A stretch of DNA of 64,000 nt from Nepenthes gracilis (taxonomy: Eukaryota > Streptophyta > Magnoliopsida > Caryophyllales > Nepenthaceae), in contig BSYO01000006.1 of assembly GCA_033239525.1 (NCBI GenBank), forward strand, positions 13,283,319-13,347,318. Direction: 5' to 3'. Every line of letters begins with the position of its first letter. Within the stretch, counting starts at the first letter, position 1. The notes under the pieces were generated by a model that saw only the letters and a program-made list of their open reading frames with translations, was not told the DNA's origin and ran no database searches. Shown one piece after another: positions 43,166 to 54,756 of the stretch. The translations under genes and the position numbers were made by a program.

Positions 43166-44458
43166 GGATGCCTTGACTCTACGACTCTTATGGACATGGT
43201 GCACACCTCCAGGTCAGCGCATCAAAATTACGGGCTTGAGTATTATTGCTCACCGCCATCCCGAGATGCATGCAAGTTAACCATGAAGATGTCCTAAGTT
43301 GCCCAGATCTTGTGCTACCAAATGTGGTTTGTGCACCCTATGTTGGTTAGCTTGGTCTATTTTTGGGTGGCATCAGTTGGCATTTTTGGTGATCCATGCT
43401 ATTGGATGCATGCTGTGGCTCTTGCTATTTCCAAAAAAGGAGAGTTTTTGGCGGCCAACTTGTTGACCAACAACTGGTTTTGGCTGGTCAACTTTGGTCT
43501 CCCAAAAAAAAGAAACTTTGGTCGGTCAACTTGTTGACCGCCAATGTGGAAAAAAAAGGGTTTTTGGCCGGTTAACTTGTTGACCGACTACAAGGTCTCA
43601 TGATGTTGTTTAGTCCACCCAGTGGGTACCCATTAGGGCCGACATGGACATAATGGGGCTCGAACTTCGTGTCCCTTCTCTCCCACCTGCTCGGTTTCAA
43701 TTGTCTGCAATTTTGCATGTTTCTTGTCACAGGGGCGGTGCCGTTGGTTTTTTTCAATTCCTCAATGACGTTGATACTTTGGCTGCGCCGAGCATTCGAA
43801 TCCTACACTCACACGCTCCCGGTTTGGTGAAGCCGTTATTGACAATATGGCGACTATGGATTTCGGGTGTGGTATCATAGTCGTGCTACTATGTAGGTGG
43901 AGGGAAGTGATTTTGTTGGATGTGGGTGTGTTATTTGGGTTGGTTTTACGCCCGTTTGAGAGGGAAACACACTCTCATTGTCCGAAAGTCATCCGGTGAT
44001 GTTGCTAATGCTATATTGCTATGATGAGGGAGTTGCTTGAGATGCGGGCCGGGAGCTAGCATCCAACCGAGCAATTGTCACTGATGTGGTGTTGTGTATT
44101 GAGCAACGGAACAATTTTGGTGTTGATAGTCGATCGGGTTGGATGCAGTTTGACTATTTTGTGACTTGGTCGCTCGGTAGCATTATGCCTCAAGATCGAG
44201 ATGGAAGGTTGGAGCGCCCTCTTTGCTCCGATGCATTCTTTGTAATGAGGCTGCAGCTTGGGCACTCATGGCTAATGGCCTTGGCCGATTTTATTTCCTT
44301 GTGTACTTTCTTTTCGTATTCATGATTCTTTCATGGTGTGCTCGGGAATGCCCTAGTAGTTAAATTCTATCTCTAAGTCAAAAATACTTGGAGTTAGAAT
44401 ATGGTTTTATATATTTTTATTTTAATCAAATTTTAATTACTTACCAAAAAAAAATGTT
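43166..44458 (+). mobile_element. Hairpin-tail LINE 3' region (continues from the ORF2 piece)
   Basis: T/G-rich non-coding sequence ending in CTCGGGAATGCCCTAG, a stem-loop (44363-44402, arms ATTCTATCTCTAAGTC and ACTTGGAGTTAGAAT) and AATTACTTACC plus A at 44458. Three hairpins built on GGTCAAC or GGCCAAC with TTGACC lie at about 43456-43590. No gene is seen. It may be one element with 42525-43165. Confidence 0.6.
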
Positions 44459-44485
44459 GGTGCACTGATGAGGTGTTGATGAACC

Positions 44486-46754
44486 ATGCTCTGAATTCCT
44501 CTTTGGCAATTGAAACGCAAGGCTCGGAGTCCGAGTGGAAGACTTCATTGTCTAAGAAAAGAAAAAGTTGCCTCAAAAAAAATCCAGAGGCGGTTCGGAT
44601 CTTAGTCCCTTCAAGGGTTCTTTTTTGATCTTGCTCTCGTGGCATGTTTTTAAATTGAATAATAAGGTGGATTGCCCCTTTGCTTTTGTTTGGGATTTTT
44701 TGTGGTGAGAAGTGTTGTCATTGGCATATAGCCGCTTCTATGCTTCTGGCTCGATTATGCCGGGTACGTTGAAACTTGTTGCCCAAAGATTGCTTAGCCA
44801 CAGGCCGGTCTCGTCGCTCGGGGCATGCTCTTTGCGGTTTACTCTGCTGTCCCCTGATCACTGTATGGTTGGGGGATGCTGTAGCATCTTCGGATTTCTG
44901 GGATGTGTTGCCCTTCTAGTCAACACTAATGCTGTTGCTTTAGATGCACTGGTGATGTGAAAAGCAGCTCCTGATGCTGTAGACTGTCTGAAGCTCTGAC
45001 TGCCGTTTGGCCAATTTTGATTTTCTGGCCTTGGGCCTCATTGGTTGGGTTCATCAACCTCTTTGATCTCAAATGATTTCTTTTGGTCAGTTAATCTTGT
45101 TTGTGATGTCATTGGCTGTTCACATAGCCGAATCTACCCCAAGTCGTTAGTGCGCTTGGCACATCGTTGGTTTATTGCTGATGCTGAGATGGCCTAATAT
45201 TGATATAAATATTAGGATTCTGATTTGGCTGGAATTTTTGTGTGGGCTGCTGTCTCATCTAGAAGGATTGATACAGCCAAATTTCCTCTGGTGTTGCTCT
45301 GATCCACTGGCTGTGTGTCCCATTTGTTGAATGGGTTGGGGAGCCCGTGTGCTTATGGATTGGGACCCTGCGGCTGAGGGCTGAGTAGCTGACTGAGGTC
45401 TTTTTGGTTGTTATTCCTCTTCTTGTTGAGGAGGTGCCCAGTCTGTGTGCTGCTTTTTGTGCTGAAGATGGTGCCGGTGTCTGCCACTGTTAAGGCCTTG
45501 GCATTTTTCTCACGAGTGTTTGTGAGTCTCAGGGTCAGCTGTGTTATTCTTGCATTGGATGAGGTTGGGTCATGGTGTTGTTCTATTGGGCCATGAAGCT
45601 ACTCTGAAAATTTGGCCACGAAATTGGCCATGCTCATCAGTGCAATTTGGGTTGTTGATTTGTTGGGTTTTGTGGATGCTGCCTCGTCTTTTTGATGTGC
45701 TGGTCCATGATTGCATTTGAGGCCTCTCTCGCCCATGGTGGGTGCCGTGATGGTGTGGTTAAATTCCCTTTTGACTTTTTGCTCCAGCGGCTCAATCCGG
45801 GCTTGATGCTGATCCCGATGCACTGTGTGTCCCATTTTGCCGGGCTGTTGCGGTTTATGATTTATGATGAAGATGGGACTCGTGAGCCGCTTAGTCAGGT
45901 ACTGGAGCACTCGCTCTCAAGTGCTATGTGATCCCGCCACGCTGCTCTTGATCGAGGCGAGGCGCCCGGGCTGTCCATTCCCGCTTCTTGCCACGGGTCC
46001 CATCCTCCCGAAGACAGGGGTGGCCTAGAAAGGTTTGTTGTTCCTTCTTGCACTGTGAAATTAGGTGCTGTCTGTTGGTTTTGGTTCAGCCGATCTCGAT
46101 GCTCCGTGCTTAAGTTAAGATAAGCGCGCTAGTATATGCCAAAAGAGTAGCTATGGCTACGAATTGGAAGTTTGGCTTGTTTCGATTTTGCTGAATAGCA
46201 AAATTTTCTCGATGTAGAGCCTTGGATTGCGGTGATGCGATGTTTGAATCGTCTTCTCGATGTCAGTGCCGGCTGAAATTGCTGATGTCTTGAGTTACAT
46301 GCTAGATATCCTGTATCCAACTTGTCTTGGATGCATGGATGGTGGACGCTGACCCGATGATGTGGCTGGGTCGAAAGGTGTCATATCACTGTCTATGTCT
46401 TGATGTCCAATGATGTAGCAAACGTGTGGCGTTGAGCTTTGGCCGGCTGCCTCCAGATGGTGTATGCTGTGTGGAAACTGTGAAGATGCGTTGCTTTGCA
46501 CCGCATGATGCTCTCGCTAAGTAGATAATTGTGTATCTACTTATGTGTAATTTCAGATTACATATGTTTGTTTTTTTGTTGAACGTTGTCCTCTCAGAGG
46601 CTTTTTGGTATTATCTGTTGTACCGTTAGCTCTGGGTATGTTCTAGCTCTCTATGTTTTAATTCCAAGTCAAAATACTTGGAGTTAAACATAGCTTTTGT
46701 AATTTTTTTCTTCCTATAATCCAAAATACTTACTTACCAAAAAAAAAAAAAAAA
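44486..46754 (+). mobile_element. Half-LINE truncated within ORF1 (2.27 kb), with TSD
   Basis: AGGTGTTGATGAACC (44471-44485 and 46755-46769) is an exact 15-bp TSD. The first bases encode ALNSSLAIE then SEWKTSLSKKRKSCLKK, the basic C-terminus of ORF1. The insertion thus starts inside ORF1, as after incomplete reverse transcription. About 2.1 kb of T/G-rich non-coding DNA follows, then GGGTATGTTCTAGC, a stem-loop (46652-46693, arms TATGTTTTAATTCCAAGTC and ACTTGGAGTTAAACATA) and CTTACTTACC with a long A run. No ORF2 lies between ORF1 and the 3' end. Confidence 0.85.
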
Positions 46755-46769
46755 GGTGTTGATGAACCT

Positions 46770-48113
46770 GAGTGCTAAAGCCCGGTTGATACCAAAGTTG
46801 TGTTCGCAATGTGATGATGTTAGTTTCCTTTTATGGGCAAGCTTTAGTTGACCCCTTGGCCTAATCTTGATCTTGTGATCCTTATAGATGGTCCTGGCAT
46901 GAGGTCCTTACAAGATGCTGATCTCTTTGGGGCACTAGCGGCCTCATAAAATGTTGTTGTTGCCACATGAGACGGTTCCATGAAAGGGGTGACCGAATCC
47001 ACCTCTATCAATCTAGGTGAGCAATTACATCATGAGGTGGATTAGTGCTTTTGTGGCTGGATGAGGCATAGAGGCTACCGGCGTACCGCTTGTTTTGTTT
47101 TGAAAAAGCAATTGTGCTGCGATGGCTTGGCCGGGCAGTGGTGTGGTCGGGATTGGTCTGCGCCGATGTCCTGGGCAGCTGTCTTTTCGAGTCGATCAGG
47201 TGATGGCCTCTAGTCTCAAGCATGATGATACACATTCTTGCTCCACTATAATTCTTGTAGGCAAAAAGGAGCTGAGATCGGGCGTCTTTGAGTAAAGGTG
47301 CTTTGCTACGGCTGGCCTATATTGTGCTAATAGCGATCAGTAATCTTTGAATGGAATATTCTCGAGTGGCGGAGCTTTTGGCTGGTGATCAACACCACTG
47401 GCAAAATTTTCACTCCCAATGCCGCAATATGAGTTTTGACCTGGTTCTTCTATTTGCATTGAATATCCGTATGATGCACTTGTTAGAAATTGAGGTAGCG
47501 GGCTACCAATCAAGCGAGTTTTTTTTTGTCAGTACTTAACCTTTTAGATGTAGATAGGCAAAAGCTCCCTTCATGCCATTCTCTGCTGCAGCCCCAAATC
47601 AACTAATGTTGTTGATGCAACTGTCTCTAAATATTGAAGATTATTGAGGTGTTTTAGTCAACAAAGTGAATATGCCACATTCGGTGTGGAGTTTTTAAGC
47701 CTTCATCTCGCCGTCTCTGCAGGTGGGAGCTGCTCACCATGCAATGATGTTGCGGTGTGTGCATGCCTATAGAAGGCTGCTGGACTACCTTAGCCACCGA
47801 TGCTAAACCAGCTACTTCTCGCGTTGTTTCCCTCTGGGAAGCAATGTTCGGGCGTCCGTTTTGGCTCCTTTCAAATCCCCATCGAGCCACGGGTTCATCA
47901 AGTATCGGTGTTGCTTGTTCGTTTTGTGCTAGTTTTCTTCCGACATATGGTGTTCTTCTTTTAGGAGTTTTGTTTGCTTTGTATTTAATTAAATTTTTGG
48001 GGTAAGCCCGTGATTATGATTTCATTCCAAGTTAGAAAAACACTTGGAGTTAAATCATAGGTTGTAAACCTTTTTTATATATCTTAATACAATTATCTTA
48101 CTTACCAAAAAAA
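46770..48113 (+). mobile_element. Hairpin-tail non-LTR element (interrupted by the 44486 insertion)
   Basis: T/G-rich non-coding body; flank 44459-44485 probably belongs to it. The 3' end has GGGGTAAGCCC, a stem-loop (48015-48060, arms TATGATTTCATTCCAAGT and ACTTGGAGTTAAATCATA) and ATCTTACTTACC plus A. The arm pair ATGATTT/AAATCAT differs from the ATGTTTT/AAAACAT of sister copies but still pairs. It joins an ORF2 fragment at 48114. Confidence 0.65.
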
Positions 48114-48967
48114 TTACCAAAAATAATTCTTCAAAGACACTTGACACATTGTTGGATCATAATAACCGAAGCTATTCGTGACTTCTTTACCCACGGAAAG
48201 CTTCTAACGCAAATAAATGCTACCATTATTAGCCTCATCCCCAAGGTTGCGTCCGCTTGTAAGGTGATTGATTACAGACCTATCTCCTGCTGTAATGTCA
48301 TCTACAAGGTGATTTGAAAAATTATTGCGAATCATCTAATGTCCACTCTTCCTCAGTTGGTGGATAAATGCCAAACTGCTTTTAACAAGGGACCACATAT
48401 AAGTGACAATGTACTTTTGGCCCAGGAACTTCTTCACAAATATCACATGGGTTCCAACCCTCCCCGTTGTACAATGAAAATAGATCTCATGAAAGCCTAT
48501 GACTCAATACAATGGGACTTTATTACATCCATTCTCGATCTAATGGGATTCCCCCATCAGATGATCAGCTGGATTCACCAATATCACTACCACCACTCTC
48601 TCTATAAATATAAATGGCGAATCAGTGGGGTTTTTCAAAGGAGGCAAAGGTCTTCGCCAGGGTGACTCCCTTTCGCCCTACCTATTCGTTCTTGCCATGA
48701 ATGTTCTTAACGGTATCATTGAGATGAAAGCTCGTCGAAATGCTAAGTTTCATTTTCACGGAAATGTCTTGGTACTAGGACAATCGTCTTTGGCCTTTGC
48801 AGATGATCTACTCCTATTTTCTAGAGCCGATGAAAATTCTATTCAGACCCTGCATAGCTACCTTGAAGAATTCACACTATTGTCTGTGCTCTTAGCCAAC
48901 AATAGTAAAAGCGAGATCTTCATCTATTCTGGTAACCCTTCTTTGAATCAATCTCTTTTGAGTATTC
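48114..48967 (+). pseudogene. LINE ORF2 reverse transcriptase fragment
   Basis: It starts FFKDT and EAIRDFFTHGKLL, then IISLIPK-like text, DYRPISCCNVIYK, QISDNVLLAQELLHKYHMG, MKIDLMKAYDSIQWDF, GLRQGDSLSPYLFVLAMNV and LAFADDLLLFSRADENS (48787-48837), with the FADD motif intact. Stops (after IYKV) and a frameshift near 48620 break it. It ends at 48967 where a minus-strand tail starts. Endonuclease and C-terminal parts are absent. Confidence 0.85.
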
Positions 48968-49228
48968 TTTTTTTTGTAAGTAATTAAATTGCATTAAAAA
49001 AAAATAAAGTACAATATCTATGTTCTACTTAAAGTGTTTTGCCAACTTACAGTAAGGACATAACAACAAGGGAATCCCTTGAGCCAATGACACTACTCAT
49101 TCAAAGCCAAAAAATAAACAGCAAAGAAAACATCTGATCATCATAGATCAAAACCACCTAAGTAACATCTCCAACTGAGTCAACACAAAGCCAATCAGGC
49201 AACATTGACTTCTAATAATATCTTATCT
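48968..49228 (-). mobile_element. 3' end of a minus-strand hairpin-tail element, probably continuing at 50743
   Basis: TTGTAAGTAATTAAATTGC (reverse of the tail) at 48975, then a decayed stem-loop (49019-49060). Its body seems interrupted by 49229-50742: AATATCTTATC at 49218-49228 and AACATCTTATC at about 50742-50752 look like an 11-bp TSD with one difference. No gene. Confidence 0.5.
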
Positions 49229-49730
49229 TTTTTTTTTGATAAGTAATTAAAATGTATTAATAAAAATGAAAGAATATAAATTAGATATTCAATCTCCAAA
49301 TAGATTGGAGATAAACAACTACACTAGGGCATACCTCGAGCCGAGAAATACAAAATTCCAAAGAGAAAACAAAAATAGACTTCGGTAACAATATACTTGC
49401 AAAGCTAAACAACGGGAAAGCGCCATTCATACAACAGCAAGAGAACAGACATCATACAGATCAGACGTTGTAGAAGAGCATGAAGAGTCACCAACCTAGC
49501 GTCGACGGCAAATCAATCTGATCCGGGAAAGATAATCCTCCCCCAACCAGACAGTCGTGAAGTTGGAGTCGTCACATCAATCGGCAAAGAGCCAGGGATA
49601 GATCCGTGCCCGGAGTCGTCCCCCTGTCAAGGATCCGAACGTCTGTGCCAAAGGGAGTAGCCATCCATACGTCGGTAGGAGAACATGTAGAATAGCGACG
49701 CCCGTATGGCCAAACCACTCCTTTTTTTAA

Positions 49731-49771
49731 AAGAAGAAGAAGAAAAAGAAGAAGAAGAAGAAGAAGAAGAA
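49731..49771. repeat. GAA-rich microsatellite
   Basis: AAGAAGAAG repeats with one interruption. The ORF through it (49572-49808) is a run of leucines and is not a gene. Confidence 0.9.
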
Positions 49772-49967
49772 AGCCCCTAAGTAACTGATCATCACACTGG
49801 ATGGTCAAGTGAATATTTTTTTAAATATATAGAAAACCCACAGGACTGACAAAACACACCAAACGAACAAAACCAAAGCCAACCCCGCCCGAGTGACTAA
49901 AACTTTTTTTTTTGGGAAGAGACCCCAAGGAAACTGGAAGGCACACCAGATGGCCAAGGGACTTTAT

Positions 49968-49970
<3 letters not shown>

Positions 49971-50006
<36 letters not shown>
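49971..50006. repeat. (TA)n microsatellite
   Basis: TA run inside the minus-strand element 49229-50742, between two copies of a short diverged unit. Confidence 0.9.
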
Positions 50007-50011
<5 letters not shown>

Positions 50012-50742
50012 AAAAGAAGAAGAGACCCCAAAGAACTGAAAGGCACACCGGATGGTCAAAGGATTTATTATTATTATTTTTTTTTTATGAAGAGAGAAGC
50101 CAAAGTCGAAGAAGAACACCCTGAGCTAGCCAGTGCAATCCTAGAGATAAGGAGAAAAACCTAACATCCCGGAGAGGCACTCCAAATGTAGAGGAAGTCC
50201 ACAAATCCCAAGAAACACTCCAGTCGAAAAAGATCAGGGTCAGCCAGTGCAATCCCCATTTTTTTTCTTTTTCTTTGTTCCACCAACCCAATAGCAAACC
50301 GAGCAGAAAGTACACTATCAGCACCAAGCTCCAAATCAGCTAAGGCCAAACACCAGCCCGAATAAACCATTCCAGTGCCAGGCCATCCCTGAACCCCAGT
50401 GAACCAAGGCTTAAAGGGTAAGGTTCCATCAGTTCTTAATGTGCTTGTAATCTTCATTGCGCCTAGGAATCAATGTTTCTATATTATGGCACAAAATATC
50501 TGTAATCTGAATAACCAGCTGGTGCTCAGAAGCCCAGTTGGAGTCATTGAAAAGCCTTTTGTTGCGTTCTTTCCAAAGATAGTAAATCGACGCTGCCAGT
50601 GTTAGACGGAAGGATAGCCCTTTAGAAGTAGAACCTTTCCATCTTTTGGTAGTCCACTGAATGTTTGAATGCAATTGAGTATATGGCCATGATATCCCTG
50701 CTCTCTGGCGCATCTTTTTCCTATCGGTTTTCACCGACAACA

Positions 50743-51385
50743 TCTTATCTTGGCAAATCAAAGCATCTCGGCTAGACAGATATTCACATTGCCGGCATCT
50801 TTGGGTACAGCATGCAACATGTGAGGCAACACAAACCACAAAACCGGACTTCAGTCCAAAGCGGCTCATCCTTTGCATACTCTCGGTCAAAGACCCTGGG
50901 GGCTGAGCGAAGCAACTAGGTCACGACAATTGCACCCAAAGGGTAGTATGTACCACCCTAATCAAATGCTGAAACAATGACCAAAGCATTGACCCGCAGT
51001 TTTGCTAGAGCACATCACGGCCAGCGGGCTTCAACACTATTTTGGGCAGCACATATGCCAACTCATGCTTGACAAAATTAACCAACGAGGCCGAAGAACA
51101 CGAGTAACCTACAACCTTGGCCATTAAGGACCTCGGTCAAATTCTTCTCAACCCGGTGCATACATCTCGGCAAAAGAAAAAACTCAGCCAAATGTATAAA
51201 ACAGAAAAGCTACAACACAATATAGCTACTGACATACCTAGGACATTAAGCAACATCTCGGTCATTTACCAAACACAACCTTGGTCATGCAAACATCTCT
51301 TCCGAGTATCACGGGTTTTAAAGGGGGTAAACTCCTAGTTCGTTGCCAGGGTGCCACTTATCACCTCGCGACTTACGATTTCGGA
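50743..51385 (-). other. A/C-rich LINE-derived non-coding sequence
   Basis: 50845-50900 shares AAAGCGGCTCATCCTTTGCATAC-type sequence with 56645-56675. The composition fits a minus-strand element body. No tail, ORF or RNA gene is seen. Confidence 0.4.
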
Positions 51386-51720
51386 CTTTTTTTGGTAAGT
51401 AAGATGCATTAACTTAAAAGAAAGATACAAAAGTTTGTGGTAACTCCAAGTGTTTTTCGACTTGAAATTAGAACAAAGACTATGGGGTATACCTCGAATC
51501 TCATGAACATGTCATGATAACATAGATATATTACACTTCACAAGTCATGAACATGACTTAACACTATTCGAAATTGCAAAATAAAGAAAGCGGCATTGCT
51601 AAATATGTGGAATTATAGAAACGTTTCTTCTTTCGCTTTTTAGATTTTTAGAGGGTAGTGTTGGAGGGTCTTTAGGAGATGACAAGCTATCAATGGGAAA
51701 GGTCGGACGAATATCCAAAC
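51386..51720 (-). mobile_element. Minus-strand hairpin-tail element with ORF1 basic tail
   Basis: The tail TTTGGTAAGTAAGATGC is at 51388 and a stem-loop at 51434-51475 (GTAACTCCAAGTG, CGACTTGAAATTAG). At about 51625-51660 the minus strand encodes KKRKKKRF, like RSKRRKKKRS at 63265-63300, probably the basic C-terminus of ORF1. The right limit is unclear. Confidence 0.5.
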
Positions 51721-54598
51721 GAACTCAAGGACCATCAAATTGCTTTCGCATTTTACTGCAATGTTCTTTCGTAGTATGCCAATTGGTGTCGCTTTGGTTC
51801 ACCTCTAGGTTGGTTAGCTGGGACAAATAGTGAGAAGAGCTTACTTAGTAGAGCCTACAACCTCATCATGACAAGGGGATCTGCCTAGAGCAGCCAATCA
51901 ATCCTCAGCTGTAATGGGATGCGGGAAATGAGGTTGCACCTTTGCCCGGCTCATGACCCCATCAATTTCAATCCCGTGTTTTGTTATATCGGCCATGAGG
52001 CTATATGTGGCTTGATAGCATGGAGCCACTCATCATTTTACGTTAATGCAGGAGCTAAAAGCTCAACGATGCGACTCTTTCTCCACCACAATTGCCTTCT
52101 TGCTCACAGGCAGCCCATGGACATGTTCTGAAAAGGCTCCCACGAGGGTATAAGGCGGATGCTCTGGAATCGAAATTTCATGATGATGCTATTCTTTTTT
52201 TTTTTTTAAGTAAGAATTTTTGGATTAATGGGAGAAAAAAATTGTACAAAATAAAATGTTTATCTCCAAGTATTTTGGCTTGAAGATAAAACAAAATACG
52301 CTAGGGCATACCCGAGCGGACGGTACATTGAATATACAACCGGCCTCTAGGAGGACAACTTTAATCGAAAACGACAAAATATGACAATTCCATCGTAAAC
52401 AGGCTTGAACATAGCCAACATATGGCATGAGCAGTCAGAACCACCTTCGGCTAATGAAAACATAGCGGTAGCAAAACAAAAGAGACACGGGCCCACGGCA
52501 CCACAAAGCAATGATTCGGCGGTTCGGCACCATCATCAGAATCCATGTTGTGGCCCAGGCAAACCGAAGCTAGCTGCATGACATGACAGCCCCGACTACA
52601 CCCGGTGAGCCAAGATTCCCGCTACAAATGGGCAAAATGAAGCATGCAAGCAAACCATCATCTCGCCTACTCATCCCATAGGAAATCGGCATACCATCAT
52701 CGGCAATGCTGCAACTGCAAACAAATTAAGTCACTTGCTCCCCACCACGGCGTGCAAGATATACGATTCGAGGACACCGGCGGTTCTGGCAAATGCCCAC
52801 AGAGCCTCATCCAAAAACTCGGGAGCGAGTCAATGACATCAAACAATGCTGGGACCACAAAGACCGCATCGATGTCAAACATTCATCATCTTGCCTAAGC
52901 GGCAAGAGGACGAACGGAATAGCTCATCACACGAAGCATACCCAATTGCACCCAAAGAGCACTGCTATTCACCGTTGCATTAGAAGTGCGACAACCGAAC
53001 TTCCTTGAAAGACAGGAGTAATCCAAAGACCCGCGGTCCCATTCCGGCAAAGAATAGCATCAATAGACCATTGCGGCAAGCCAAAAATCAAATGATTCAA
53101 AATTGTTGCAAAGTAGCAACATCGGCTTATTGGATGAATTAGCCGGGCACAAACAATCAAGGATTGCAACACTAACGCCACAATAAGCGGCAATTCGGGC
53201 GAGCATTACCTCAAAACAGAAGATCATTCAACAATAAGAGGAACCTGACCCGGTTGCTCGGCCCACCCGAATTTCCCAAGTCCATAAGCACACGGGCTCC
53301 CCCAACCCAATCAAGAAATGGGAAAAAACAGCCGGAGCGATTAGAGCAACACCAAGGAACATTCGGCTGCATCACTACCTTCAAGCCCGAGACAACAGCC
53401 CACAGGAAAATTGTTGCCAAGCAACAAGTTCAACATCTTGGCTGATACAAAGGACGAAGCATCCATAAATTCAGCAAGCAACATTGCATAAGAAAGATCT
53501 CGAGGCAGAAGATAAATCCCGTCCCTCGATCACATTCCGGCGCGTGAAAAGGATCAATAAAGCCATAGGAGGCATGTACCAATCATTACAGCAAGCCACA
53601 CAATAGATGAAATTGCGGCAAGGCAACGACATCAACACAGCGGCTGAATTAGCCGACGAATGGTTCTATGGATACAACACCCAGGCACTCCTCAACAAGA
53701 AGGAAGAAGGCAACCAAACGGAACCTCACTCGGCTACTCGTCCCACGACCAAGGCGTCCCAAACCCCGAAACACATGGGTCCCCAATCCCCAACACAAAA
53801 TGGGACACACGGCCGGGACGAGCAATTCCCGGAGGACAAACGGATGATGATGCTATTCCCCCCACCTTTCAAGGGCCTTGTTGAGTTGGATGTGGATGAT
53901 CTTTTGCTAAACAAGTCATGTCGGAGAAAGTTCCCAAAGGCTCAAGCATCGACGAAACCTACCTCTAAGCATCCAAGGGCTCAATTGTCAAACCTACTTG
54001 ATTTGACCGAGTAGAGGTTAGAATCGAGATGCCTAATAGACGAAGTGATGCTATAGATAGATGTCTTTACGGGTTTATAAGCCCGGCGGTTAGGTTCCGA
54101 GTTGCCAATGGCCGAAGTGTGGCGATGTGGTAGGTCCCGAGTTTGCCAAATGACCCGAGTTGGGTTGAGGAGTCGGGTAAGCTGCGAGTTGCATTTGGAT
54201 ATTTTTCCTTTGGGGTGAATGGTTTGTGCTTCGATGAAGACTACTAACAAAAAAATCTTCGGTGAAGACGGAGGTCTTCAACCACTTTCATTCAAGTTGG
54301 TTCTTCCCAGTAATCTTGTTGGGGTGAGATGTCTGGGATGAGGTAGCCGGTTAAGTTCCGAGATGCCATAAGGCGTGTGTGTTTCTAGTTCTTGAGGTGT
54401 TCATGTTGATTTAGCTCTATTTTGATTTCCTAAGTTATCGACTTTCTATGCCTAATTATTGTTGTCATGACTTGTATCATGTTTGTTTAGGGTCTGCCCT
54501 TCTTTGCTATGCTCTACCTCAAGTCGGCAAAATACTTGGACTAGAACATAGGCGTTGTAATTTTCTTTTCTATTTTAATGCAATTTACTTACCCAAAA
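51721..54598 (+). mobile_element. Plus-strand hairpin-tail LINE unit, split by a nested insertion
   Basis: The left part (51721-52194) encodes SQAAHGHVLKRLPRGYKADA, matching the minus frame 32832-33443. Removing 52195-53858 rejoins it to FKGLVELDVDDLLLNKSC and RRKFPKAQASTKPTSKHP (53870-54014). A non-coding part follows, then GGTCTGCCC, a stem-loop (54508-54551, arms TATGCTCTACCTCAAGTC and ACTTGGACTAGAACATA) and TTTACTTACCC plus A. The ORF probably is an ORF1 C-terminus; no known domain is recognised. Confidence 0.6.
52195..53843 (-). mobile_element. Hairpin-tail non-LTR element (1649 bp), with TSD
   Basis: ATGATGATGCTATTC (52180-52194 and 53844-53858) is an exact 15-bp TSD. On the minus strand the 5' end lies at 53843 and the 3' end at 52195, with poly-A, TTACTT, a stem-loop (52256-52293, arms TTTATCTCCAAGT and CTTGAAGATAAA) and the box CTCGGGTATGCCCTAGC. 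The body is A/C-rich on the plus strand and non-coding. Parts parallel 61440-62000 (also minus). Confidence 0.85.
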
Positions 54599-54756
54599 AA
54601 GGAGGTGAGAACAAAGACATTAGGGCATCCCCCGAGCTGCATTTACATATAAGTAAAAAAAATCCATCACGCATACCATGATGCATCAAAAGTGAAGCGG
54701 CTCGGGCGAGCATTAACCCACCTCATCTCGGACAAAATACCATCTCGGCTATTAGG
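54599..54756 (-). mobile_element. Minus-strand hairpin-tail element, part 1 (parts 2 and 3 at 56638-56839 and 58804-59060)
   Basis: It begins with the remnant of a 3' end (GGTGAGAACAAAGACATTAG, then GGGCATCCCCCGAGC). The later insertions 54757-56622 and 56857-58786 each have clean TSDs, and once they are removed the sequence runs on through 56638-56839 and 58804-59060. It is non-coding. The text CATCTCGGCTATTAGG and CTCATCCTTTGCATAC identifies it as family body. Confidence 0.6.

Larger units (their letters stand above)
49229..50742 (-). mobile_element. Minus-strand hairpin-tail LINE with ORF2 C-terminal piece
   Basis: The 3' end TTGATAAGTAATTAAAATG is at 49235 and a stem-loop at 49284-49315 (ATCTCCAAATAGATTGGAGAT). 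The body has a GAA-repeat run (49731-49771), (TA)n (49971-50006), and two copies of a GAAGAGACCCCAAAGAACTG-type unit (49915-49960, 50018-50062). Minus frame 50429-50890 includes WTTKRWKGSTSKGLSFRLTL and YYLWKERNKRLFND, the end of ORF2. The right limit rests on a weak TSD. Confidence 0.55.
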
